Shown here: in pieces, positions 1-8,832 of the stretch
Layout: each line of letters starts with the position of its first letter
Numbering within the stretch: position 1 is the first letter of the stretch
DNA from: Sphingomonadales bacterium UBA2683
GTDB lineage: Bacteria; Pseudomonadota; Alphaproteobacteria; Sphingomonadales; Sphingomonadaceae
Direction: 5' to 3'
Length of the DNA stretch: 64,000 nucleotides
NCBI GenBank assembly: GCA_002354635.1
Contig: DELZ01000001.1
Span: 170,983-234,982, forward strand
The notes under the pieces: generated by a model
What the model was told of the DNA's origin: nothing
Databases searched by the model: none
The model's input: only the letters and a program-made list of their open reading frames with translations
Position numbers and translations under genes: made by a program

Positions 1-1
1 T

Positions 2-685
2 GGTGCCGATCCGGCGGACTATGCGCTGCTGGAGGGAATGCACGACGTCGTCTATGATTGTCTGTCGCTCTATATCGAGCGCGAGACGATCGATTATCTC
101 GGCGAAGATTTCGTTGCCCTTGCCGAAAGGGCCAATGCGCAACCGGGTGCTGTGCTAGACGCGTTGGCAAAGGCCCGCGACCTGACGACGGCAGACGCGA
201 TTGTCGATGCCAGACTGGCGGCCGCGCTGGCGGTTGTACCGAAGGCGGAGAAGCGGTCGATGCTGCTCGCCTTTCTCGGCTTTCCCTTTTACGACATTGC
301 CACTCTGCCGCTGCTGCAAGGCGAAGGGCTGGATGAATTTGACCCGATCAAGGTCGACCGCATCTCTCCCGAAGATGCCAAGACCATTCGCAAGGGCGGG
401 GTCGCGGCGACGCTGAAAGGCATTGAATTCAACAATTTCGGCGCCTTTTTCAGCCGCAGCTATCGCGAGAATGACTATCTGTGGGGCCGTCTGCACGGTG
501 CCGACCGGATGATCGATATCATCTTCTCCACCTTGCCGGAATCCAAGCGCCCCAACAATGCCATCGTGCTCGGGTTCAAGAAGACCATCTTCCGCGAGAT
601 CATAGACGAGGAGGCCCCACGGCTCACCCGGATCGCGCCACTGATCGCCTCACTGCGCGAGGAAATCGAGGCTACAACGCTCTAG
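2..685 (+). CDS. Patatin-like protein, C-terminal part (DUF3376), 5' end outside window
   Basis: The reading frame is open to the left edge, so this is the last ~227 residues of a longer protein. The conserved stretch YLWGRLHGADRMIDII near residue 150 and the surrounding helical region match the DUF3376 module found at the C terminus of long bacterial patatin-related lipid hydrolases. The catalytic Ser-Asp dyad of the patatin domain would lie upstream and cannot be seen, so lipase activity is an inference from the family. Its stop abuts the stop of the convergent metallo-beta-lactamase-fold gene with no spacer. The internal ATG at 38 is unlikely to be the real start because the coding pattern continues before it. 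Confidence 0.75.
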   Translation, partial: GADPADYALLEGMHDVVYDCLSLYIERETIDYLGEDFVALAERANAQPGAVLDALAKARDLTTADAIVDARLAAALAVVPKAEKRSMLLAFLGFPFYDIATLPLLQGEGLDEFDPIKVDRISPEDAKTIRKGGVAATLKGIEFNNFGAFFSRSYRENDYLWGRLHGADRMIDIIFSTLPESKRPNNAIVLGFKKTIFREIIDEEAPRLTRIAPLIASLREEIEATTL

Positions 686-1621
686 CTAGTGCGCGTGATC
701 CTCGGCGTGCGCCGGTTTCTGCAGACTTTTATAAACCGCCTCGACAAAGGCATCGCCCTTGATGAAGGCATCCGGATTGACGTCCCATTGCGCGGCCGGC
801 TTCATCGCCTGCACTGCTTCGAGTGACTTGCCTTCGCCCTGCGCCTTTTCCACCGCTGCGATAACCGTCTGCACCATATCGCGATAGGCGGTCAAATCTG
901 CCTTGTTCGCCATCGGTCCGTGGCCGGGGATAATTTTTGTATCGTCATCCACCATGGTCAACACCTTGTCTGCCGCAGCGAGGATGCCGCGCGCATTGCC
1001 GCCGCTGCTCAGATCGATGAAGGGCAAGGTGACCTTATTGAAGAACAGGTCACCCATATGCACGACATTGGCGTTCTTCCAGAACACGACGCTGTCGCCG
1101 TCAGTATGGGCATGTTTCATATGCTGGACCCAAACCTCGTCGCCGTTCAGATGCAACTTGATGCCATCATGATAGGTGATCACCGGCAGGGCTTCCGGCG
1201 CGGCGGGCGGGACTCTGTCGGTCCCCTTGACCAGCCGCTCGCGGACGTGGTCATGCGCCATGATCAGTGCTCCGGCCCGGCCGAGATTCTCGTTGCCGCC
1301 GGTGTGATCCCAATGCCAGTGGGTATTGATCAGATATTTGACCGGCTCCGCACCGAGATTCTTCACCGCAGTCTGGATCTTGCCGGTCAGCGGAGCAAAC
1401 TGGTCGTCGATCAGGACCGTGCCGTCGGGACCATAAGAAACACCGATATTGCCGCCGGCACCGAACAATACAGCAATGCCGTCAGCCAGAGGTTCAGCCT
1501 TGATCTCTACCTTGGCAAACCGGTCGCTTTCCTGCGCATTGCTCTCGCTACAGGCGGACAGAACCAGCGGCGAGGCCGCAAGAAGAAGGGCCGCGAAGGT
1601 TCGGGATATCGGTTTTTGCAT
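686..1621 (-). CDS. MBL-fold metallo-hydrolase lipoprotein
   Basis: This is a ~311-residue metallo-beta-lactamase-fold protein. The zinc motif HWHWDH appears in NTHWHWDHTGGNENLG; a downstream HTDGD and the late PGHGP supply further metal ligands. Start at 1621 was preferred over an upstream ATG at 1648 because an AGGAGA ribosome site lies eight bases before it and the product then begins with a clean lipoprotein signal ending LVLSAC. It is probably exported and lipid-anchored. The family includes true subclass B beta-lactamases, glyoxalase II-like thioesterases and quinoprotein relay enzymes; the substrate cannot be told from sequence. It stands alone, convergent with the patatin-like gene. 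Confidence 0.85.
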   Translation of the reverse strand: MQKPISRTFAALLLAASPLVLSACSESNAQESDRFAKVEIKAEPLADGIAVLFGAGGNIGVSYGPDGTVLIDDQFAPLTGKIQTAVKNLGAEPVKYLINTHWHWDHTGGNENLGRAGALIMAHDHVRERLVKGTDRVPPAAPEALPVITYHDGIKLHLNGDEVWVQHMKHAHTDGDSVVFWKNANVVHMGDLFFNKVTLPFIDLSSGGNARGILAAADKVLTMVDDDTKIIPGHGPMANKADLTAYRDMVQTVIAAVEKAQGEGKSLEAVQAMKPAAQWDVNPDAFIKGDAFVEAVYKSLQKPAHAEDHAH

Positions 1622-1716
1622 GGAAATGGTCTCCTGAATTTTTATCATCGGGCCAACCCTGTTAGCCGGTTACCGTCGGTACAGGTTTTCGGTCTACCAT
1701 CGAAAACCGGTTGCCG

Positions 1717-2322
1717 CTATCCCTTCGCAAAAAACATCAAGTTGACCAGCCGGCCATCCTGGGGCGTCTTGCCGAAGGCCTGACCGCTGTTGTGGAACAT
1801 CCAGGGACTGAACAGGATCAGCCGGTTGAAGCGCATCGGCACGGTCATCACCTTGGTCCATTTCGCCGGATGGTTGGTATCCTTGTTCACCACATCCTCG
1901 ATCAGCGCGTTGATGTCGTTGTAGCCGGCTTGCTGAATCGACAGCATATCGGTTGGCACGCGCTCGAGGCCGGTGCGCTTATGGCGGAAAAACTCGGTGC
2001 CACCCTTGCAGTGCTCGGGCAGCGAGAGATAGAGAATACCGGAATAGAAGGCCGGATCGATATGGACGCCGCTGCGGCCCTTGTCGCCTTTCAGGGTGAT
2101 CCGGCAATGGAGATGGCTGGTATTCGGTGCCGCCTTGACCGGCGCGTTGATGATGCCGGCGATGCGCTCGTCCAGTCCCTGGATTTCGAGCGGCTTGGTG
2201 GAAATATGGCCGGGATAATTGCCATGCTTGTTGCCGGGATCATAGTCGAGCGCCAGCGCCGCATTGCGCGCGGCCAAGGGGTCGGCAATGAAATCGTCGA
2301 GCACGAGCAGCGATGGCAGCAT
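1717..2322 (-). CDS. DUF6445 family protein (2-oxoglutarate/iron oxygenase-like)
   Basis: This 201-residue protein carries a H-x-D pair (GVHIDPAFYSGILYLSLPE) around residue 86, a GGTEFFRHK strand, and a late H-x9-G segment (MFHNSGQAF), the layout of the Fe(II)/2-oxoglutarate double-stranded beta-helix fold. The overall pattern matches proteins annotated DUF6445, which in sphingomonads and Caulobacter often sit beside TonB receptors and tryptophan halogenase-like genes. Here no halogenase is adjacent; the nearest TonB receptor is 2.4 kb away on the other strand. No substrate can be assigned. The 273 bp to the next gene hold no further feature I can support. Confidence 0.7.
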   Translation of the reverse strand: MLPSLLVLDDFIADPLAARNAALALDYDPGNKHGNYPGHISTKPLEIQGLDERIAGIINAPVKAAPNTSHLHCRITLKGDKGRSGVHIDPAFYSGILYLSLPEHCKGGTEFFRHKRTGLERVPTDMLSIQQAGYNDINALIEDVVNKDTNHPAKWTKVMTVPMRFNRLILFSPWMFHNSGQAFGKTPQDGRLVNLMFFAKG

Positions 2323-2595
2323 CAGTAGAATCGCCTCGAGTTCCGCCCCGCATCGTCCAGGAAAAACATCTGGTTCCTGATAGACTTTACAATCTTTACA
2401 GGGTTAAGAAAAAGAATCCCTGATTCCGTGCTGATGTCCAAAAACCTAGCCAACCAATTGGCAAGGCTGATAAAATTGAAGCGGGGTCGGGCAACAGTCA
2501 TGGCGCAGCCCTATCACGAATGAGTGGCTGTAGGACATGTTTTTCTTGATGCCGTTCCTCACGATCCTTGACCGGCCGCGCCGGGCAGGATGATT

Positions 2596-3135
2596 TCAAT
2601 CTGCCGTCTTCTGCCCCGCGAAACCCCCTTCGACGATCGCGCCGACCCGGCTCATGAACTCCATGCCATTGGCAATTTCCTTGTCGGTCAGCTCGTCGGA
2701 GATAAGCTCGATGAACGCCTCGGTCCGTTTCATCATGTCATTCACCGTCGACTGACCTTTTTTCGTCAGCCGGATGATTTTTTCGCGAGCAGAAGCCTTG
2801 CTCTCGCGGATAGAAATGAGATTGAGATCCTTGTCCGCCATCGCGCGCAGGACCTTGGAGATCGCCGGGCTGCCCAGTTCATACCATTCGCCGATCAGCC
2901 GTTCGATGGTCTTCCGGTGGATCGTGTGACCGCCCTCGCCCTTGGAATGGATGATCCACAGGATCACGGTCTGGTGCCGGGTCAGATGGGGGCCGCTCAG
3001 ATGTTTCTCGACCGCCATGCCGACCGAATAATGGAACGGATAGAATAGCTTCAGAAAATTTTGCGGAGCGGTTTCCCGCTTGATCGGATAATCGATTCCG
3101 AAATCGGATTGCTGCGTCACTCGAAACTCCATCAT
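2596..3135 (-). CDS. MarR-family transcriptional regulator
   Basis: About 180 residues with a winged helix-turn-helix in the middle: LTRHQTVILWIIHSK (helix start), then TIHRKTIERLIGEWYELGSPAISKV, and the wing sequence around KDLNLISIRESKASAREKIIRLT, followed by TKKGQSTVNDMM, a typical MarR C-terminal dimer helix start. The start is uncertain: a TTG at 3195 and ATGs at 3135 and 3132 are possible, and I prefer 3135. It is divergent from the cytochrome P450 gene, with the palindromes at 3371-3400 in the shared gap, so it is the likely regulator of that cluster and perhaps of itself. Confidence 0.8.
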   Translation of the reverse strand: MMEFRVTQQSDFGIDYPIKRETAPQNFLKLFYPFHYSVGMAVEKHLSGPHLTRHQTVILWIIHSKGEGGHTIHRKTIERLIGEWYELGSPAISKVLRAMADKDLNLISIRESKASAREKIIRLTKKGQSTVNDMMKRTEAFIELISDELTDKEIANGMEFMSRVGAIVEGGFAGQKTAD

Positions 3136-3341
3136 GGGGCCAATCGCCCGCCTTGTTCGTCCCGCTAGATGAACGAATTTGGAGCGAGAGTCCAATCATC
3201 TGACCATCAAATTGCCGCATCAGCCGGAAGACTTTGGATTTTCCAGCCATCGCGACAGTCGGAAGGCAGCGACCAATTATTCCAATAATATCTTTAAAAT
3301 CAATATGTTCTATTCACATCTTTTTGTCCTTTTCAGATCGG

Positions 3342-3371
3342 TTGACAAATATAATTTCCAATCTCTATTAT
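3342..3371 (+). promoter_or_regulatory. Predicted promoter of the P450 cluster
   Basis: A perfect -35 TTGACA (3342-3347) is followed after 18 bases by TATTAT (3366-3371). Transcription would start near 3378, about 45 bases before the P450 start codon. The surrounding 150 bases are clearly AT-rich compared with the genes on both sides. Confidence 0.6.
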
Positions 3372-3400
3372 GTCCTATGGACACTATGTCCCTACGACAT
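3371..3400 (+). promoter_or_regulatory. Tandem inverted repeats, candidate MarR operator
   Basis: Two inverted repeats lie back to back: TGTCC-TAT-GGACA (3371-3383) and ATGTC-CCTAC-GACAT (3386-3400). The heptamer TATGTCC also recurs directly with a 16-base period (3369 and 3385). The block starts at the -10 box and covers the expected transcription start, the position of a repressor site. The divergent MarR gene is the natural candidate ligand; that link is an inference. Confidence 0.5.
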
Positions 3401-3424
3401 ATAAATGACAAGGATTGAGGATAG

Positions 3425-4654
3425 ATGAAACCCGTGTTTAGCGTCGACCAATTGAGCCGGCCGGAAGTGATCCGGAATCCCTATCCCTATTATGACCTGT
3501 TGCGGGACCAATCGCCGGTTTTCGGCTATCGCGACTTTCCTCCCGGAACGATGCCCGGTGTCGATGACCCGAAGCCGTCCTGGGTGGTTCTCAATTTCGA
3601 TGATGTCGCCGCCGTGGCCTGGGATCACGAGAGCTTCTCTTCACGCGACAGCTTGCAGGAAGAATCCTCTGCACCGACGCTTATGCTGGTCAATCACGAT
3701 CGACCAGAACATACGCGGCTGCGCAAGATTGCCGCCAAGGTCTTCCAGCCGTCCTCGATCAAATCGCTGGCGTCCTCCGTGGATGCCCTTGTGACCGCCT
3801 GCATGGACGATTTTTTTGTACCGGATAAGCCGGTCGACGTCATGGCCGATTATTGCGCGATGCTGCCCAGCCGCGTGATGGCCTATCTGTTCGGTATGCC
3901 CCGCGATATGGACCGGGATGTCCGCAACTGGGCGACCGCGTTCATGCTGTCCGCCAATATCACGCCCGAACAGCGGCAGGCCCATAATAGGGAGGCCATG
4001 GCATTCTTCGACCGTCATGTCGGGGAGCAGACGGACCGGATCGCCAAAGGCGAGGACACGCCGGGGCCCTTGCTCAATGCGTTCATCCGCACCGAAGTGG
4101 ATGGCGACCGCCTGTCTTTCGAGGAAATCGTCCGTTTCTGCATGACAGCCACGGTGGCCGGGGCGGAAACAACGTCCTTCTATCTGGGCAATCTGATCGC
4201 CGTGTTCGCCGATTTTCCCGATATCTGGCAGGAGTTTGTCGAAGACCCGGCGCTGTTTGACGCGATCTACAAGGAGACGCTGCGCTTTCACGGCCCGCCG
4301 CAGCGGCTGTTCCGGGTCGCCACGCGCGACATCACGATCGGCTCCGCCAACATCAGGCGCGGTGACTGGGTTGCCTGCTTTTTTGGCGCTGCCAATTATG
4401 ATCCGGAAACCTTTCCCGAGCCCTATGCCTTTCGGCTGCACCGCAAGAACGCCAGCCGGCATATGAGCTTTGGCTATGGCATTCATCGCTGCCTGGGGGC
4501 GCCGCTGGCGCATCTCGAGGCCGAGTCCACCGCACGCATGCTGCGCGAACGGTACCGCAAGATCGAACGAACGGGCGAAGCGACCTGGCAGGATGTCAGC
4601 CTGCTCAATCATGGTCTGGCCAGCAATCCGGTGATCTTTCGCGAACGGGGATAG
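3425..4654 (+). CDS. Cytochrome P450
   Basis: A 409-residue soluble bacterial P450. The I-helix oxygen-activation motif is AGAETT (residues 245-250), the K-helix ExxR is ETLR (284-287), and the heme loop is FGYGIHRCLG with the cysteine ligand at 356. The acid-alcohol pair of the I-helix is replaced by E-T, which is within family variation. Length and lack of a membrane anchor fit class I enzymes that take electrons from a ferredoxin; no ferredoxin or reductase gene is nearby. A GAGGATAG ribosome site precedes the start. It leads a cluster with a TonB receptor and a SnoaL-like protein, suggesting oxidation of an imported hydrophobic compound. Confidence 0.93.
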   Translation: MKPVFSVDQLSRPEVIRNPYPYYDLLRDQSPVFGYRDFPPGTMPGVDDPKPSWVVLNFDDVAAVAWDHESFSSRDSLQEESSAPTLMLVNHDRPEHTRLRKIAAKVFQPSSIKSLASSVDALVTACMDDFFVPDKPVDVMADYCAMLPSRVMAYLFGMPRDMDRDVRNWATAFMLSANITPEQRQAHNREAMAFFDRHVGEQTDRIAKGEDTPGPLLNAFIRTEVDGDRLSFEEIVRFCMTATVAGAETTSFYLGNLIAVFADFPDIWQEFVEDPALFDAIYKETLRFHGPPQRLFRVATRDITIGSANIRRGDWVACFFGAANYDPETFPEPYAFRLHRKNASRHMSFGYGIHRCLGAPLAHLEAESTARMLRERYRKIERTGEATWQDVSLLNHGLASNPVIFRERG

Positions 4655-4713
4655 CAGGCCGATCATTTTCAAGAACAACGGCGGCAAAAAGGCGCCGAAT
4701 GAGGGAGGACAAA

Positions 4714-7125
4714 ATGAGCATACAGACCAGCAGACGGAAGGTGATGGCAACGGCAAGCCTGGCGGCGATCATGGCGATGCCCGCGCCGCTTCATGCCCAG
4801 CAGAGCGCAGATGACCAGGCGCAGGGCACCAGTGGGGACGTGATCATTGTCACCGCCAATCGCCGAGAAGAATCGATCCAGGATGCGGCCATGTCGGTAT
4901 CCGCTTTCGGTGGCGACGAACTGGCCAGCCGTTCGATCACTGCAATCGAGCAGGTCGGCGCGATCGCGCCGGGGGTTCAGATCGCGACCTATCAGGGCGA
5001 CACATCGATTTTCATCCGTGGTATCGGCACGCCGACGATCATCGCAGGGACGGACAGCTCTACCGCGACCTATGTTGATGGCGTCTATATCAGTCGTCCC
5101 GCCGCCATCGGCCCGCTGTTTTTTGATATTGACCGGATCGAAGTGCTGCGCGGACCGCAGGGTACGCTTTATGGCCGCAACGCCACCGGCGGAGCGGTCA
5201 ATATTGTCACCAGTCGCCCGAAAGATGCCCTGGAAGGCAATCTGCAGCTGACGATCGGCAATTATGACCGCTTTCGGGTCGCCGGCGCGTTGAGCGGTCC
5301 GCTCAGCGATTCCATTCGCGCACGGCTGGCGTTCCAGTGGGAGGATCGCGACGGCTATGCGACCGTGACCCGGCCCGACAACAGCACCGAGAAGGTCGAA
5401 GACAAGGAAGACTATTCCGTCCGGCTCACGGTCGAAGCCGATCTCTCTCCCGATGCCATGCTCACGCTCACCGGCGACTATTACCGCGCAGACGACAAGG
5501 CCAATGCCTATTTCTACGCGAGTGCCGGCTATGCGGGCGAAATCCCCGGCTGGTACGGGACGCGCGAAGGATCACAGACGATTCCCTATTTCGCCATGAA
5601 AAATGCCGGCCGCGTTTCCGCCCCGGCGTCCAGGGACATTTATGCCGATGTGCCCTATTTCAACAAGGTCGAGAACTGGGGTCTGGGTGCAACGCTGGAC
5701 TGGGACATTACCGACTATAATCTCAAAGTCATCGGCAGCTACCGGGATACCAATCCGGTTTCACAGAATGAATTCGATCTTTCCGACGCCTTTGTCAATG
5801 TCGTTGGCCGCGAAGAAGATCATTGGCAATGGAGCGGCGAAGTGCAGCTGAGTTCACCGGTGGACAAGCCCTTTTCCTGGATCGCGGGTGCCTATTATTT
5901 CGAAGAGCGCAATATCATCGACAATGATATTTTCGGCAACTTCTGGGAGCCGATCCTGATCCAGGGGTTCATGGACCTGCAGGCAGCGGGCGTGCTGCCG
6001 CCCTTCCCGGTGGTCTTCCCCGAAACCGACCAATGCTGCGAACTGCATCTCAGCGGCGAGCAGCAGACCAAGGCCTGGGCCGCCTATCTCGATACGCGGT
6101 GGGATGTATCGGACCAAGTCACCGTCCGGCTGGGCGGACGCTACAGCGAAGAACGGCGCGACGGGCGGCAGAATTTCGACCTGGTGATGCTGCCGGACAT
6201 CCGGATTGCCCCGAACACGATATTTTTTCCCAATGCGATCAGCGAAGACCGCGCGGCGGCCCAGCCGGATCCCTTCGGCTTCATCATCGCCCCGGTCAAC
6301 GGGCCAACAACCTTCCGCGCCTTCACGCCCAAACTGGGTATTGATTTCAAACCGGCTGATGACGTGCTGCTCTACGCTTCGGTGCAGCGCGGCTTCAAGA
6401 GCGGCGGCTATAATATCGGCAGCAGCCAGCGCGATCCGTTCGAGCCGGAGAAGATCTGGTCCTATGAAATCGGGGCGAAGAGCGAGCTGCTCGACCGGGC
6501 GCTGCTGCTCAATGCGTCGGCCTTCTGGTATGACTATACCAACCTGCAGGCGCAGGACAGCGTCGGCAACCAGCCGATCATCCGCAATGTCGGCAAGGCG
6601 CGGGTGCGCGGCTTTGAAGTGGAAACGGTGGTCAGGCCCACCGAGTTTTTCAAACTGGAAGGCGCGCTCACTTATGTCGATGCACAATTTACCGAAGGGC
6701 AACTGACCGAACCGCTGCGCCCTGCCCCGCTGACCCAGCCGCCCGGCTCGCTGCTGCGCGATCTCGACGGACTGCGGCTGCCGCGCGCGCCACGCTGGAA
6801 ATTCAGCCTTGCCGGTCAGGTCGAGCAGTCGGTCGGTACCGCTGGTCATGTCACGGCCCGTGCCGAATATCACTGGCAGAGCAAGATCTGCTTCACCGTG
6901 TTCAATATCGATGCGGCCTCGCAGGAGAGTTACGGTCTGCTGCGCGCCAGTCTCGGCTTTACCAGCGCCGATGACCGGTGGAGCGTCCGGCTGTTCGGCG
7001 ACAATCTGACCGGCGAGACCTATTTCACCAACCAGATACTGACCGGCACGGTCTACGGTGCGGAATTTGTAGGCCCGCTAGGCGCGCCGCGCACTTACGG
7101 CATCGATCTGAGATATAATTTCTGA
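4714..7125 (+). CDS. TonB-dependent outer-membrane receptor
   Basis: About 803 residues with a cleavable signal (ending PAPLHAQ), a TonB-box-like DVIIVTANRR at the mature N terminus, a plug domain with the hallmark IEVLRGPQGTLYGRNATGGAVNI, and a beta-barrel ending in an aromatic residue (DLRYNF). The ATG at 4714 was chosen over the one at 4699 because a GGGAGGAC ribosome site sits just before it. The large size and sequence resemble the sphingomonad receptors for aromatic, steroid or terpenoid compounds rather than siderophores, but the ligand is not deducible. It follows the P450 gene after 59 bases and is probably co-transcribed. Confidence 0.92.
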   Translation: MSIQTSRRKVMATASLAAIMAMPAPLHAQQSADDQAQGTSGDVIIVTANRREESIQDAAMSVSAFGGDELASRSITAIEQVGAIAPGVQIATYQGDTSIFIRGIGTPTIIAGTDSSTATYVDGVYISRPAAIGPLFFDIDRIEVLRGPQGTLYGRNATGGAVNIVTSRPKDALEGNLQLTIGNYDRFRVAGALSGPLSDSIRARLAFQWEDRDGYATVTRPDNSTEKVEDKEDYSVRLTVEADLSPDAMLTLTGDYYRADDKANAYFYASAGYAGEIPGWYGTREGSQTIPYFAMKNAGRVSAPASRDIYADVPYFNKVENWGLGATLDWDITDYNLKVIGSYRDTNPVSQNEFDLSDAFVNVVGREEDHWQWSGEVQLSSPVDKPFSWIAGAYYFEERNIIDNDIFGNFWEPILIQGFMDLQAAGVLPPFPVVFPETDQCCELHLSGEQQTKAWAAYLDTRWDVSDQVTVRLGGRYSEERRDGRQNFDLVMLPDIRIAPNTIFFPNAISEDRAAAQPDPFGFIIAPVNGPTTFRAFTPKLGIDFKPADDVLLYASVQRGFKSGGYNIGSSQRDPFEPEKIWSYEIGAKSELLDRALLLNASAFWYDYTNLQAQDSVGNQPIIRNVGKARVRGFEVETVVRPTEFFKLEGALTYVDAQFTEGQLTEPLRPAPLTQPPGSLLRDLDGLRLPRAPRWKFSLAGQVEQSVGTAGHVTARAEYHWQSKICFTVFNIDAASQESYGLLRASLGFTSADDRWSVRLFGDNLTGETYFTNQILTGTVYGAEFVGPLGAPRTYGIDLRYNF

Positions 7126-7165
7126 TCGGAGCCGGCAAAAAGCATAATGAAAAGCGAGATTGTCT

Positions 7166-7561
7166 ATGATTGCCCCGATTGACGTGACGAAAAATGTTTT
7201 TACGGCCTTTGGTGCCCATGACGTCGATACGATTGTCCGGTGGCTGCATCCCGAAATACGGATCGAATTTTACGGTCCGGAGATCATACCCTATGCCGGC
7301 ATGTACGACGGTCTTGATCAGGCACGGGGCTTTTTCGAGACGGTCCTGTCCTCGGTCGATATCCACCAGTTTGACCCCGAGGAGTTCATCTGTGAAGCGG
7401 ACAAGGTTGTCGTCACCGGCCACTTGCGGCTGACGGCGCGCTCGACCGGCAGGCAGATCGAGTCCGACTTTGTCCATGTGATCACAGTGGCGGACGAAAA
7501 ATGGCTGCTGTTCCGCGATTTCATGAACACGGTGAAAGCCGCGACCGCCTTTTCGCCATAG
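7166..7561 (+). CDS. SnoaL/NTF2-like protein
   Basis: A 131-residue protein with the small alpha+beta barrel pattern of SnoaL-like proteins: helix TKNVFTAFGAHDVDTIVRWL, the strand IRIEFYGPEIIPYAGMYDG, then GLDQARGFFETVL and paired C-terminal strands with VTGHLRLTARSTGR. Family members are isomerases, cyclases, dehydratases or simple binding proteins. A TTG at 7160 in the same frame is an alternative start; neither has a strong ribosome site. Coming 40 bases after the TonB receptor, it is likely the last gene of the P450 cluster and may act on its oxidised product. Confidence 0.75.
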   Translation: MIAPIDVTKNVFTAFGAHDVDTIVRWLHPEIRIEFYGPEIIPYAGMYDGLDQARGFFETVLSSVDIHQFDPEEFICEADKVVVTGHLRLTARSTGRQIESDFVHVITVADEKWLLFRDFMNTVKAATAFSP

Positions 7562-7576
7562 GGTCGGCCGCGCAGA

Positions 7577-8734
7577 TTACTCGGTCAGATCTTCCCAAGC
7601 ATCCTTCAGCTTGCCGAAAAAGCCGGTCGAATTGGGCGTCTCGTCGCCGGTCTCGGTGGCCTGGAAATCGCGGAGGATTTGGCGCTGTTGCTTGGACAGA
7701 CGGGTCGGCGTTTCGACCTCGATCTGGACCACCATGTCGCCATGGCCCCGGCCGCGTAGGACGGGCATGCCGGCGCCGCGCTGGTGGATCTGCTTGCCGC
7801 TCTGGATACCGGCAGGAATACGGATGGCATGTTTTTCCCCGTCAAGGCCGGGAATGGTGATCTCGCCGCCGAGCGCCGCCAGCGTGAAGCTGATCGGGGC
7901 GCGGGTGAACAGGGTCGTGCCCTCGCGTTCGAAAATATCGTGCCGGATCAGGTGGATGAAAATATAGAGATCGCCAGCCGGGGCGCCGCGTGCGCCGGCT
8001 TCACCCTTGCCGGACAGACGAATCCGGGTGCCGGTATCGACACCGGCCGGAATTTCGACCTCGAGCGTCTGCGGCTTGTCCACCCGGCCTTCGCCGTAGC
8101 AGACATGACAGGGACTCTCGATCACTTCGCCGCGCCCCTGACAGCTGGTGCAGGTGCGTTCGACCACGAAGAAACCTTGCTGGGCGCGTACCTTGCCATG
8201 GCCGTGGCAGGTCGGGCAGCGCTGGACGCCGGTACCAGGTTCGGCGCCGGAACCGTCGCATTCGTCGCAGGCGACGGACACATCAATCTCTATTTCGGTC
8301 TGCTTGCCGTGATAGGCGTCTTCCAGCGTGATTTCCATGTCGTAGCGCAAATCCGCGCCGCGCGCCGGGCCGCGTTGCTGCTGCTGGCTGCCGAAGCCGC
8401 CACCGGCACCACCGCCGAATATGGTTTCGAAAATATCGCCGATATCATTGAAGGCAGCGCCGCCGAAACCGCCGCCGCCGGCATTGTTGCCGCCGCCGTT
8501 GGTGAAGGCCGCGTGACCGTAGCGATCATAGGCTGCGCGCTTCTGCGGATCCTTCAGAACATCATAGGCTTCGCTGATTGTCTTGAACTTGGCTTCTGCT
8601 TCGGCATCGCCGGGATTCTTGTCCGGGTGCCACTGCATCGCCAGCTTGCGATAGGATGATTTCAGCGTCGCGCCGTCACAATCGCGCGAGACGTTCAGCT
8701 GCTCATAATAATCGGTTTCGGATGCCATACTCAT
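7577..8734 (-). CDS. dnaJ: Chaperone DnaJ
   Basis: A 385-residue Hsp40 co-chaperone that stimulates DnaK ATP hydrolysis. The J domain holds HPD (MQWHPDKNPG), followed by a Gly/Phe-rich linker (about 75-130) with GGAAF and GGGAGGGFG. Four zinc repeats are all intact: CDECDGSG, CPTCHGHG, CTSCQGRG and CHVCYGEG. The C-terminal substrate-binding domains are complete. It lies 98 bases after dnaK on the same strand and is surely part of the dnaKJ unit. An ATG two codons later (8728) is an alternative start. Confidence 0.97.
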   Translation of the reverse strand: MSMASETDYYEQLNVSRDCDGATLKSSYRKLAMQWHPDKNPGDAEAEAKFKTISEAYDVLKDPQKRAAYDRYGHAAFTNGGGNNAGGGGFGGAAFNDIGDIFETIFGGGAGGGFGSQQQQRGPARGADLRYDMEITLEDAYHGKQTEIEIDVSVACDECDGSGAEPGTGVQRCPTCHGHGKVRAQQGFFVVERTCTSCQGRGEVIESPCHVCYGEGRVDKPQTLEVEIPAGVDTGTRIRLSGKGEAGARGAPAGDLYIFIHLIRHDIFEREGTTLFTRAPISFTLAALGGEITIPGLDGEKHAIRIPAGIQSGKQIHQRGAGMPVLRGRGHGDMVVQIEVETPTRLSKQQRQILRDFQATETGDETPNSTGFFGKLKDAWEDLTE

Positions 8735-8832
8735 GCTTCCCCCAAAGCGAAAAAACCGCCGCCCCGGCGCAGGCCGGAGCCGCTGGCATCATATCCAGCG
8801 ACCCGGCCCGCGTGCGAGCGGCGTGCCAATCG

